Of a stretch of DNA of 64,000 nt, positions 1-7,827 are shown in pieces. Made by a program: the position numbers and the translations under genes. This DNA comes from Pollutimonas harenae (GTDB taxonomy: Bacteria; Pseudomonadota; Gammaproteobacteria; Burkholderiales; Burkholderiaceae_B). Each line of letters starts with the position of its first letter. The stretch's first letter is position 1. Under the pieces are notes generated by a model. The model searched no databases, was not told where the DNA came from, and saw only the letters and a list, made by a program, of their open reading frames with translations. Location of the stretch: contig NZ_SDQD01000001.1 of assembly GCF_004153685.1 (NCBI RefSeq), positions 124,001 to 188,000 of the forward strand. Direction: 5' to 3'.

Positions 1-832
1 CGGTGCAGGTACGTTTATCTGCGGTGGAGTGCTTGCCGGTGTAATCGGCACTCGTGCCATCGTGATTTTTTTCAGCGGTGGTGGCCTGGGAATGCTACTG
101 ACGGGTGTGGCTTTGCCATGGATGTTCGAGCTACAAGGGGCTGTTGCATGGCCAATGGCCTGGCTGGCAATGGGTATCTTATGCATACCGCTTTCCATCG
201 CGGCCATCAGGGCAGCCCACACTATCGCAGAGCCTTCTTCAACGCAGGCCAGCGCAAGTTGGCCATGGCGTCGGTGCATGCCTGTACTGATCTCGTACTT
301 TATGTTCGGCCTGGGCTACATAGCCTACATGACCTTTATGGTGGCTTGGGTCAAGCATCACGCTGGCGATACCTCAAGGCTGGCTTCCACCACTTCCGTC
401 ATGTGGGGGCTACTGGGAATCATGACACTGCTCGCACCACTAATCTGGGCACGCCTGTTCAACGGCCGGCAAGATGGCCGGCCCATGGGCATGGCGCTAT
501 TTGTACTAACCACCGGAGCCGGCTTGCCTTTGATACTGCCAGACCTGGCGGGGATATGGCTTTCAGCAGCGCTTGTTGGCGCCAGCGTCTTCATGGTGCC
601 CTCGGCGGTCACAGGCTTTGTCAAAAGCAATCTGGCCCGACCGGCCTGGGGCAACGCCATGGCCATAGCCACCAGCCTGTTCGCTATCGGCCAGACGATA
701 GGGCCAGCCGCTTGTGGCTGGATCAGCGACATGGCCGGATCGCTGTCCTTTGGGCTGGCTATCTCGGCCATGATGCTGCTGCTGGCAGGCCTGCTGGCAT
801 TGTTGCAGAAGCCTGTAGCCACGACTAGCTAA
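1..832 (+). CDS. MFS transporter, YbfB/YjiJ-like (5' end outside window)
   Basis: The reading frame is open from base 2, so only the C-terminal ~277 residues are here and the true start lies upstream. The visible part has about eight hydrophobic segments separated by short charged loops, including a central Arg-rich loop followed by a new membrane segment, as expected for the second half of a 12-TM major facilitator. The glycine-rich stretch FFSGGGLGM resembles the YbfB/YjiJ-type MFS group. Substrate cannot be read from sequence. It sits 86 bases ahead of an RraA-type aldolase on the same strand, so import of an organic acid for that pathway is a reasonable guess only. Confidence 0.75.
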   Translation, partial: GAGTFICGGVLAGVIGTRAIVIFFSGGGLGMLLTGVALPWMFELQGAVAWPMAWLAMGILCIPLSIAAIRAAHTIAEPSSTQASASWPWRRCMPVLISYFMFGLGYIAYMTFMVAWVKHHAGDTSRLASTTSVMWGLLGIMTLLAPLIWARLFNGRQDGRPMGMALFVLTTGAGLPLILPDLAGIWLSAALVGASVFMVPSAVTGFVKSNLARPAWGNAMAIATSLFAIGQTIGPAACGWISDMAGSLSFGLAISAMMLLLAGLLALLQKPVATTS

Positions 833-918
833 GTCGGTATTTATGCCGTCTTTGCGCTAAGCTATTGCTATTCATCCATGATGTGTCGCAGTGCCCTTCC
901 CTATATATCAGGAGCGCC

Positions 919-1626
919 ATGAACACCCCAAACGACTCGAAAGCATTCGAAGCCCTGGCGAACATCACCACGGCCACACTGACCACGGTCCTACTGAAAA
1001 AGGGCCTGCGCAATGTCTGGATTCGCGGCGCTTTTCCTATCGCGGCCGACAGCAAAAAACGAATCGTGGGACGCGCATTCACTGTACGTTTCATTCCCGC
1101 CCGCGAAGATCTGGCCACACCGGAATCATGGAGCTCTCCCAAGTCCACCCGTGCGGCCATCGAGCAAATGCCTGCTGGTTGCATCGCCGTTGTCGATGCA
1201 AATGGCGTAAAGGATGCTGGCTTCTGGGGCGATATTCTTTGTGCACGAATGTCCCAGCGTGGCGTGGCCGCACTGGTCAGTGACGGCGCAGTACGCGATC
1301 TGGCGGGGGTGCTGTCCACAGGACTGCCAGTATGGGCCAGCGGTGCCGCAGCGCCTCCCTCGGTTGCCGCGCTGACCTTCGTGGATTGGCAACAGCCTAT
1401 CGGCTGCGGCGGTGTCGCCATATTCCCAAACGACGTCATTGTTGCCGACCAGGACGGTGCGGTGGTCATTCCAGCAGGGCTATTGGCCGAAGTCGTCGAT
1501 CTCGCCCTGGAGCAAGAGCGCCTGGAAGGCTGGATCATGCAAGAAGTGGAAGGCGGCGCGTCATTGCCTGGCCTATACCCGCCTAATGCTGAAAACAAGG
1601 CGCGCTACGAAGCCACCAAAAAATAG
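919..1626 (+). CDS. RraA-family protein, HMG/CHA aldolase-like
   Basis: A 235-residue protein of the RraA/MenG-like fold. The family includes 4-hydroxy-4-methyl-2-oxoglutarate/4-carboxy-4-hydroxy-2-oxoadipate aldolases, which release pyruvate in the protocatechuate 4,5-cleavage pathway, and the RNase E inhibitor RraA. The sequence keeps the glycine-rich core and the Arg-Asp pair (R126-D127 in SDGAVRDL) that binds substrate carboxylate and metal in the aldolases, as well as the GDILC motif near residue 104. That argues for an enzyme rather than the RNase regulator. The ATG at 919 is preceded by AGGAG at 909-913; an in-frame start further upstream would lack this. Substrate remains unassigned. 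Confidence 0.75.
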   Translation: MNTPNDSKAFEALANITTATLTTVLLKKGLRNVWIRGAFPIAADSKKRIVGRAFTVRFIPAREDLATPESWSSPKSTRAAIEQMPAGCIAVVDANGVKDAGFWGDILCARMSQRGVAALVSDGAVRDLAGVLSTGLPVWASGAAAPPSVAALTFVDWQQPIGCGGVAIFPNDVIVADQDGAVVIPAGLLAEVVDLALEQERLEGWIMQEVEGGASLPGLYPPNAENKARYEATKK

Positions 1627-1961
1627 CCGCGCCTGGCCGCTAAATTCTGGCCCCGCCAGTGCGGACCGCTCCCGGCGCATAGCCCATCACACGCGACGAA
1701 CCCAGATCGCTGGCACTGGGCATATCTGTATCCATACAAGCTTTTTCTCAAGCACGTATCGAGCAGGAAGTCATCCCCAAGCTACGACATGTCTGGCAAA
1801 ATATTCGAAGGCTGATGCACTTAGGGGATATCTGAACTACGATGGAAACTGAAGCGATTGTCGACAGTCCGCATGCGGAGTGCATGATTGCAACCGAATG
1901 GATGCTGGCTGGCACCACCAGGAAAAATTGACGCGATGAAATAGCAGTACAGACCTACAAC
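1627..1961. other. 335-bp intergenic stretch with degraded coding remnant
   Basis: There is no convincing intact gene between the aldolase and the phosphatase. A 51-codon open frame without a start (1683-1835, listed separately) reads like a regulator C-terminus. A 29-codon frame starting ATG at 1841 has no recognisable content. No clear terminator is visible. Confidence 0.5.
1683..1835 (+). pseudogene. Possible C-terminal fragment of an IclR-type regulator
   Basis: The frame is open from just after a TAG at 1680 to a TGA at 1833 and has no usable start codon. Its 50 residues read LALGISVSIQAF, then an Arg-Ile-Glu-Gln helix, then HVWQNIRRLMHLG. This pattern resembles the last strand and amphipathic helix of IclR effector-binding domains. 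It would be a leftover of a regulator lost during rearrangement. The match is by eye over a short stretch, so chance is a real alternative. Confidence 0.25.
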
Positions 1962-2798
1962 ATGAAAACATTCACCCGCAGCGACGCGATCACGATCGGA
2001 GAAATCCTGGCCGATGTGTCACGCACCGAAATCATGCCGCGCTTCACGGGAGCCGTGCTCAACAACACACGGGAAAAATCATCGGCATTTGATGTCGTGA
2101 CTGATGCGGACGAAGTTGCAGAACACGAAATCGCGTCTCGTCTGCGCAAGCTTTTTCCCACTGCAGCCATTATTGGCGAAGAAGCCGCCGAACGCGACCC
2201 CAGTATCCTGGAGCACATAGCAACAGCCGATCTCGCATTCATCATTGACCCCATAGACGGGACCAAGAACTTCGCCTCTGGAGTCCCTTTGTTTGGCGTG
2301 ATGGTTGCAGCCACAGTACGGGGTGAGATTGTGATGGGCGCCATCCATGACCCTGTTTGCCGCGATACGTCTTTTGCGGTGCGCGGATCAGGCGCCTGGC
2401 GACAAGATGAAAACCAGCAAACCAAAGACCTGAAGGTCGCCGACCCGGTGCCAGTATCTCAGATGCAAGGGGTGGCAGGTTCGAGCTTCTTGCCCGAGCC
2501 CATGCGCTCCATCGTGGCACAAAACCTGCCAAAAATGTCCATGAACTTCTGGATGCGCAGCGCAGCGCAAGAGTACAGGATGGCTGCGGCAGGCCACTGC
2601 CATGTTCTGGTCTACAACAAATTGATGCCGTGGGACCACGCCGCAGGCTGGTTGCTGCACCGGGAAGCGGGTGGCTACAGCGCACACTTTGATGGAACAC
2701 CATATAAGCCATCAAACTTTGCCGGGGGCCTCATCTGTGCTCCTGATCATCTGTCGTGGGAACTGATCAGAGAGGCTCTTTTCGAACCGTCCGTCTAA
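1962..2798 (+). CDS. Inositol monophosphatase-family phosphatase
   Basis: 278 residues, typical of the Mg2+-dependent IMPase/CysQ/HisN superfamily. Metal-binding motifs are all present: VTDAD at residues 46-50, GEE at 72-74, DPIDGT at 96-101 and WDHAAG at 224-229, giving the three-metal site that hydrolyses a sugar or polyol phosphate monoester. Histidinol-phosphatase (HisN) and inositol-1-phosphatase cannot be told apart reliably by eye. The start has only a weak ribosome site (preceding bases are cctacaac). Its neighbours are catabolic enzymes rather than histidine genes, so a role in a catabolic or salvage pathway is possible. Confidence 0.85.
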   Translation: MKTFTRSDAITIGEILADVSRTEIMPRFTGAVLNNTREKSSAFDVVTDADEVAEHEIASRLRKLFPTAAIIGEEAAERDPSILEHIATADLAFIIDPIDGTKNFASGVPLFGVMVAATVRGEIVMGAIHDPVCRDTSFAVRGSGAWRQDENQQTKDLKVADPVPVSQMQGVAGSSFLPEPMRSIVAQNLPKMSMNFWMRSAAQEYRMAAAGHCHVLVYNKLMPWDHAAGWLLHREAGGYSAHFDGTPYKPSNFAGGLICAPDHLSWELIREALFEPSV

Positions 2799-2975
2799 GC
2801 AGATCTCATGGACTGCCGGTAATGAAGGGCCTCACCATGATAAAAACGTTTCCCCTGACCGGTGCCCTGACATTGCCTGGCTCAACAGCAGTTGCCACCA
2901 CGCCATCGAACAGCCCCGTTACCGAGCTTACCCCGGTACACTTTGCGCACCTCGATACCTCGATGCGGTACAGCA

Positions 2976-4130
2976 CTACATCAGAGCCAGCCATGCAGGC
3001 ATCACTTTTTCAAGTGCACGCTTCTCATTGACTCTATCGCCCGAGACGACAAATCCCGTGGGCTGGTTCTGATCATCATAGAAAATAGCCTTGGTGCCAT
3101 TAGCTCCCAGCTCGTCAAATTGCCACTGCCCATTACTGGATAAAGGCGCAGAAATAGCAAGGGGAAATAGCGGCGTTTTTACAACCACGGGCATGGCGGC
3201 GTAATTAACAGGGGTCAACTGGCCAGCCAAAGTTTTTGCTAGTGCTCTAGCACATTGCATAATAGGCATCACATAGGGTAGATGTAGGCCGCTGACTTCG
3301 GCGCAGTCCCCCAGTGCATAAATATTTTTCTCGCTGGTTTGCAAGTATCGGTCAACCTCTATACCTTTATTTACTTTTATACCGGCCTTGGTCGCCAGCT
3401 CTGCTCTGGGCCTCAGCCCCACCGCGCTTATCACAACATCAGCATGCAATTTGGTTCCGTTTTGCAGGCTCACTAGAAAGCCATCGCTAGCGGACTCCAC
3501 TGAGCTGCAAACCGTGCCGGCATGCAAGTTTATTCCTGCAGCCAGCAGTGCCTGCGCCATGTGTTCCGCTATCTCGGCAGGTAGCAAGCGACCCAATGGT
3601 AAAGGGCCCGGATCAATCAAGCTCACTTCATAACCTGCTGAACATAGGTCATTGGCAAACTCGCAGCCGATCAAACCAGCACCCAAAATCGCGATGCTCT
3701 TCTTACCTTCAAGACGCTGAAGAAGAACGTGATAATCAGACAGGTTGTTGACGGATACGATCGCGTCAACTCCGTTTCCCTGCAACGGAATCCGAATCGG
3801 CTCGGCCCCTACTGCCAGCACCAGTTTGCTATAGGATCTTTCCACCCCGCGGGTCAAAATGGTTTGATGCGCGTAATCAATTGCGTCGACAGTCTGGTCA
3901 GTATTGATTTCAGCCTGGAGCTGCTCAGCCATTTTGACGGCAGGCTGTGTCAACATATTTGCAGCCGTCTTCTTCGCAGAAAACCCATTTGACAGCATCG
4001 GTTTCGAATAAAAGCCGCCGTTGTCGCCTGTAAACATCTGTATTTCTACAGTGCTATCAAGACGCCTCAATTCACGTGCCACGGTATAACCCGCCAGGCC
4101 TGTCCCGATTATTACAACGGGTGCTTCCAT
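2976..4130 (-). CDS. Rubredoxin--NAD(+) reductase-like FAD oxidoreductase
   Basis: 384 residues with two dinucleotide-binding folds: FAD site VIIGTGLAGY at residues 6-15 and NAD(P)H site ILGAGLIGCE at 148-157, followed by the second FAD motif with YALGDCAEV. This layout and length match AlkT/RubB-type rubredoxin reductases, which pass electrons from NADH to rubredoxin. A rubredoxin is encoded at 9236-9472 at the head of the same-strand gene group, which supports the assignment. The ATG at 4130 has AGGTGAT upstream. An intrinsic terminator (4144-4175) lies immediately in front, so expression depends on read-through or an unseen promoter. Confidence 0.85.
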   Translation of the reverse strand: MEAPVVIIGTGLAGYTVARELRRLDSTVEIQMFTGDNGGFYSKPMLSNGFSAKKTAANMLTQPAVKMAEQLQAEINTDQTVDAIDYAHQTILTRGVERSYSKLVLAVGAEPIRIPLQGNGVDAIVSVNNLSDYHVLLQRLEGKKSIAILGAGLIGCEFANDLCSAGYEVSLIDPGPLPLGRLLPAEIAEHMAQALLAAGINLHAGTVCSSVESASDGFLVSLQNGTKLHADVVISAVGLRPRAELATKAGIKVNKGIEVDRYLQTSEKNIYALGDCAEVSGLHLPYVMPIMQCARALAKTLAGQLTPVNYAAMPVVVKTPLFPLAISAPLSSNGQWQFDELGANGTKAIFYDDQNQPTGFVVSGDRVNEKRALEKVMPAWLALM

Positions 4131-4143
4131 TGCATCACCTATA

Positions 4144-4175
4144 AGAAAAAAATCGCCACAGCATAGGCTGTGGCG
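4144..4175 (-). terminator. Intrinsic terminator between E1 beta and rubredoxin reductase
   Basis: Perfect 9-bp stem, CGCCACAGC at 4154-4162 pairing with GCTGTGGCG at 4167-4175, loop of 4. Read on the minus strand it is followed at once by ATTTTTTTCTT, the classic GC hairpin plus U-tract. It would end or attenuate transcription coming from the oxygenase operon before the reductase gene. Confidence 0.85.
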
Positions 4176-4236
4176 GTGCCTAGTAGAGAATGATAGACCA
4201 TCAAGGATGGAATCACCGCATCCACCCCATGCCGGC

Positions 4237-5247
4237 TTACTCCGGTCGATTCAACATTAAGACAGCATCACAGATCTTTTTTACATCAGGAATGAGCGCT
4301 TCCTGCAAATGTGCGGCGGCGGGCATGCGGACGTCAGGCGTGCCCAGACGTTGAACGGGGGCACTCAGCGTACGGAAATGCTTTTCTTGAACTTGCGCGG
4401 CTATCTCTGCACCAAAGCCCCCGGTCTGATTCGCTTCATGCACAATCAACAAGTGCCGTGTCTTGCGCACACTGTGATCGAGTGTGCTCCAGTCAAAGGG
4501 AGCAATCCACCGTGCATTAATAACCTCAACTGAAATACCGTGCTTCGAAGCCAGTTCCTCTGCAGCCTCGAGGACTCGAAAAAGCATAGCCCCCCACACC
4601 ACAACAGTTACATCATTACCTGCCCGAGCAATACTGGCACCTTCAGTTCTTTCGATCTCACCATCGATTTCGACATTCTGTGCCGCACCATAGTACAAAC
4701 CACGGTTTTCTATGATCAACGCTGGGTCATCGCTTTTCACTGCAGCCAATAGCATCGAGTATGCATCTTGTGCCGTTGCAGGTACACCCACGCGCAAACC
4801 CGGAATATGCGCATACAGCGCTTCCAGATTCTGTGAGTGCTGAGCACATGATCCGGGCAATGCCCCCTGCTGTGTCCTGATGGTCAGGGGTGCACTGAGG
4901 CGGCCCGCTGAAACGTATCGAATATTGGCAGCCTGATTCACGATCTGATCCATTGCAACCAAGCTGAAATCAACCCACATGATTTCAACAATTGGTCGAA
5001 TGCCCGTCATCGCGGCTCCGACGGCTGTGCCCAGCATTGCAGTCTCACTGATCGGGGTATCAAAAACTCGCTCGGAGCCGAAGTCAGCTTGCAGGCCTTT
5101 TGTAATACCAAATACACCACCCGGCAAGGCGACATCCTCGCCGAACAGGATCGAGTCGGGAAACTCGCTCAAAGCACGCTTTAAAGCCGCATTCGCCGCC
5201 TTTCCGTAACTCAACTCAACAACAGCACTTTTTAGGTCGTTATGCAT
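4237..5247 (-). CDS. 2-oxoacid dehydrogenase E1 component, beta subunit
   Basis: 336 residues, full length for the beta subunit of heterotetrameric thiamine-diphosphate E1 enzymes (pyruvate, acetoin or branched-chain 2-oxoacid dehydrogenase). It shows the LFGEDVALPGGVFG N-terminal motif, the TPISE motif near residue 65 and the C-terminal transketolase domain with VHEANQTGGFGAEI. With the alpha subunit it decarboxylates a 2-oxoacid on ThDP. Its ATG lies inside the alpha stop region (tATGCATAA, 8-bp overlap), so the two are translationally coupled. No E2 or E3 gene is present in the window, so the lipoyl partner must be encoded elsewhere or is absent. Confidence 0.9.
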   Translation of the reverse strand: MHNDLKSAVVELSYGKAANAALKRALSEFPDSILFGEDVALPGGVFGITKGLQADFGSERVFDTPISETAMLGTAVGAAMTGIRPIVEIMWVDFSLVAMDQIVNQAANIRYVSAGRLSAPLTIRTQQGALPGSCAQHSQNLEALYAHIPGLRVGVPATAQDAYSMLLAAVKSDDPALIIENRGLYYGAAQNVEIDGEIERTEGASIARAGNDVTVVVWGAMLFRVLEAAEELASKHGISVEVINARWIAPFDWSTLDHSVRKTRHLLIVHEANQTGGFGAEIAAQVQEKHFRTLSAPVQRLGTPDVRMPAAAHLQEALIPDVKKICDAVLMLNRPE

Positions 5248-6211
5248 ACAAATGCTCCAAAACAGTATTCGTGTCGGCCATGGGTGCGGCTAAAGCCTCT
5301 TGACTGGCCTGCTCAATCTGCGCACGCGCATTCGCCTCAATTTCATCCAGTTCGATTTGCTGTACGCCATTGTTCTGCAGTCGTTGCCGCATTCTGACGA
5401 TAGGCTCGTGCCTCTTTGCTTCGGTCAGCTCACCTTTGGGCCGATAGCTCTGCATATCGCCGTAATAATGCCCCACCAGCCGCTGAGTCATCATTTCAAT
5501 CAACACCGGCCCCTTCCCTGCACGGACGGTGCTAGCCTGCTCTTGTACGCAAGAACGCACGGCCTCGAGGTCATTTCCGTCAATCCGCACACCTCTCATG
5601 CCGTAGGCTTGAGCGCGCTTGTAAAGATCAGAGTCTTTCGTCATATCGGCAATCGGCGTCAACTCCGAATAGGTATTGTTCTCGCAGATGAACAGCACGG
5701 GAAGCTCCAAATATGATGCAAAATTCATGGCCTCGTGAATGGCCCCCTGGTTCATGGCACCATCGCCGAACGCGGTCAAGGCCAACGCTCCGTTGCGCTT
5801 AAGCTTGTTGCTTAAAGCTGCGCCACAGGCAATGGGCGCGCCGGCACCGACGATAGAGTTTTCACCATAGAAACCCCAATCTGCCGCGCTAAAGTAGGCA
5901 GAGCCGCCCCGACCCTTATTGACACCGGTTTCCCTGCCTAGTAGCTCGGCCAGGATGGAGCTTGCCGGCACCCCGCAAGCCAGAGCCCAGCCATGGCCTC
6001 GATATGTTGAAAACACCTGATCACCTTCGTTCAAGGCTTGTAGCGACCCGGTATAAATTGCCTCTTGCCCAATGCAAAGATGGACGGAACCTTGAATAGT
6101 CTGCTGTTTACGCAGCTCAGTGATTTTTTCTTCCAGAAATCGGATCTGGTACATCATTGCAAGGCCAGTAAGCTCTGGCCCACGGTCATCTAATGAAAAA
6201 TTAGTACTCAT
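5240..6211 (-). CDS. 2-oxoacid dehydrogenase E1 component, alpha subunit
   Basis: 323 residues. The ThDP motif is clear: GDGAMNQG at residues 149-156 continuing to EAMNFAS and ending in FICENN. The N-terminal EEKITELRKQ and GSVHLCIGQEA segments match the pyruvate/acetoin dehydrogenase E1 alpha family. I chose the ATG at 6211 because GAGGTA lies six to seven bases in front; an upstream in-frame ATG at 6247 would add 12 residues without such a site. It is followed by the overlapping beta subunit and preceded, 63 bases away, by the SDR gene. Acetoin and pyruvate specificity cannot be separated by eye. Confidence 0.9.
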   Translation of the reverse strand: MSTNFSLDDRGPELTGLAMMYQIRFLEEKITELRKQQTIQGSVHLCIGQEAIYTGSLQALNEGDQVFSTYRGHGWALACGVPASSILAELLGRETGVNKGRGGSAYFSAADWGFYGENSIVGAGAPIACGAALSNKLKRNGALALTAFGDGAMNQGAIHEAMNFASYLELPVLFICENNTYSELTPIADMTKDSDLYKRAQAYGMRGVRIDGNDLEAVRSCVQEQASTVRAGKGPVLIEMMTQRLVGHYYGDMQSYRPKGELTEAKRHEPIVRMRQRLQNNGVQQIELDEIEANARAQIEQASQEALAAPMADTNTVLEHLYA

Positions 6212-6274
6212 GGCTACCTCTAAAAAAATAATCTGGTCACGCTTCAATGCCTGATCGGTGGTGCTGATAAACGG

Positions 6275-7054
6275 CTAGAACAAGCCCCGATAAGCCCCAC
6301 CATCCACCAGCAAACTTTGGCCCGTGATGTATGCGGCCTTCTCGCTGCACAAGAAGGCGCATACATCCCCGATTTCGGCTGGAGTGCCTAAGCGCCTCAT
6401 GGGTATGGTTTCCTCTACGGCCTTTAGCTGCGAATCAACAGAAACTCCATTTTTCTGCGCCTCGCGAGCGAGCGCGTTCTTTTGGCGATCCGTATAGATG
6501 CGACCTGGCAAAATAGAGTTAATGGTGACGCCATACTTAGCCGCTTCGCGCGCCCGACTTGCCAGCAAACTGGTCAAGCCTGTCCGAAAGACCCCCGAGC
6601 CCAGAAGATTGGGGATGGGCTGCTTGATCGCACTGGATGAGATCGCTACGACACGTCCCCATCCTCGAGCCTGCATGGCAGGCAAAGCTTGATCAAGCAT
6701 ATCGGCCAATGGCAAAAAAACAGTCTCGAATTCAGCCTGCCACTCGTCCGGAGAATAGCGTGCGCTGTCTTTAGCAGTGGGGCCACCTACATTCAATACC
6801 AACACATCTACTGTCGGCATGGTGCTCAGCAGCTTCCTGCGCTCATCTTGTGAATGAATGTCGGCAACACACGAAGTTACGGCTGCCTCCGGAACCTCTG
6901 CAACCATGTCGCGCACGGCACTGTCTAGCCTCTCTTTATCACGACCATTCAGACAGACGGTATGCTTATCCTGAGCAATAGATTTGGCACATGCCCAGCC
7001 CAGGCCTCTGCTAGAAGCCAGTACCAGCGCATTCCTGGCAACGGAGGAAGTCAT
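6275..7054 (-). CDS. SDR-family oxidoreductase lacking the YxxxK catalytic pair
   Basis: 259 residues with the Rossmann signature ASSRGLG at residues 13-19 and the NVGGP strand motif, so a short-chain dehydrogenase/reductase fold is certain. Where classical members have Ser...Tyr-x3-Lys, this one reads SSSAIKQP followed by GVFRTGL, so the catalytic Tyr and Lys are replaced. A subgroup of SDRs annotated as FabG-like shares this loss. Its reaction is therefore unclear; a dihydrodiol or hydroxy-acid dehydrogenase serving the neighbouring Rieske oxygenase is an inference from context. Its ATG overlaps the aldolase stop by 4 bp (ATGA). Confidence 0.85.
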   Translation of the reverse strand: MTSSVARNALVLASSRGLGWACAKSIAQDKHTVCLNGRDKERLDSAVRDMVAEVPEAAVTSCVADIHSQDERRKLLSTMPTVDVLVLNVGGPTAKDSARYSPDEWQAEFETVFLPLADMLDQALPAMQARGWGRVVAISSSAIKQPIPNLLGSGVFRTGLTSLLASRAREAAKYGVTINSILPGRIYTDRQKNALAREAQKNGVSVDSQLKAVEETIPMRRLGTPAEIGDVCAFLCSEKAAYITGQSLLVDGGAYRGLF

Positions 7055-7827
7055 CGCTGCTCCGTTTCATATTGTGTACGCACCCGTTCAATCAGAGCAT
7101 CGGCACCCGCAACCAATATACCGATTTCCGATGCCAGAGCAACGACCGTCGCCCCGGCATCCAGATAAAACGCACAGTCTTTTTCACCTGCCAGAACCCC
7201 GGCAACTTTACCGGCTGCCCGAACTTGCTGAATAGCTGCGGCAATGGTTTCCCGGACCTCGGCTTGTGCCGGCATTCCGAAGTAGCCCATATCCGCCGCC
7301 AAATCATTAGGGCCAAAAAAGACGGCATCGACACCATCAACATCCGTGATCTCCTGAATGTTCTGTATCGCCTCGACACTCTCAGCCTGCACAATGAGTG
7401 CCACTTGAGCGTTGGCCTGCTCCAGTGAAAGCTTCCGGCGTCCATATGCGCTGCCACGTACACTTCCAGCCACACCGCGTCTGCCCAGAGGGGGATATTT
7501 CATGAACTGGACAGCCAGCTCGGCTTCTTGTGCGCTCTGGACGTTGGGAACCATTAGTGCATGTACACCCAAGTCCAGATACTGTTTAAAGAGGCCTTGG
7601 TTCAGTTCGCTCACACGCACAATACTGGCTGTTGTCGTTGGTGCCAATGCCAACAACTGCGCATGCAGGCCCGGCATGGTGTTGGGGCAATGCTCACCAT
7701 CGAAGATCAAAAAATCGTAGCCACTTTGCGAAATAGCTTCGGCCGCCTGAACACTGTATGAGCAACAAAAGAGACCATACAGGCGCTGCGCGGGAGTTAG
7801 TTTCTGGCGTAAGAAATCCTGCTTCAC
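7051..7827 (-). CDS. HpcH/HpaI-type class II aldolase
   Basis: 258 residues of the HpcH/HpaI aldolase/citrate lyase family, which splits 4-hydroxy-2-oxoacids into pyruvate and an aldehyde with a divalent metal. Visible landmarks are FDGEHCPN near residue 42, an Arg in VRVSELN, VPNVQSAQEA, the metal-ligand region IVQAESVEAI and FFGPNDLAADMG. It overlaps both neighbours by 4 bp, so it is part of a tightly coupled operon with the Rieske oxygenase upstream and the SDR downstream. Ring hydroxylation followed by aldol cleavage would be a coherent sequence of steps, but the substrate is not readable. Confidence 0.88.
   Translation of the reverse strand: MKQDFLRQKLTPAQRLYGLFCCSYSVQAAEAISQSGYDFLIFDGEHCPNTMPGLHAQLLALAPTTTASIVRVSELNQGLFKQYLDLGVHALMVPNVQSAQEAELAVQFMKYPPLGRRGVAGSVRGSAYGRRKLSLEQANAQVALIVQAESVEAIQNIQEITDVDGVDAVFFGPNDLAADMGYFGMPAQAEVRETIAAAIQQVRAAGKVAGVLAGEKDCAFYLDAGATVVALASEIGILVAGADALIERVRTQYETEQR

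Noticed and set aside
2822-3031. Short + strand frame beginning MKGLTMIKTF with a signal-like start
   Set aside because: It runs antisense into the rubredoxin reductase gene, has no ribosome site of note and no recognisable fold; at most a remnant.
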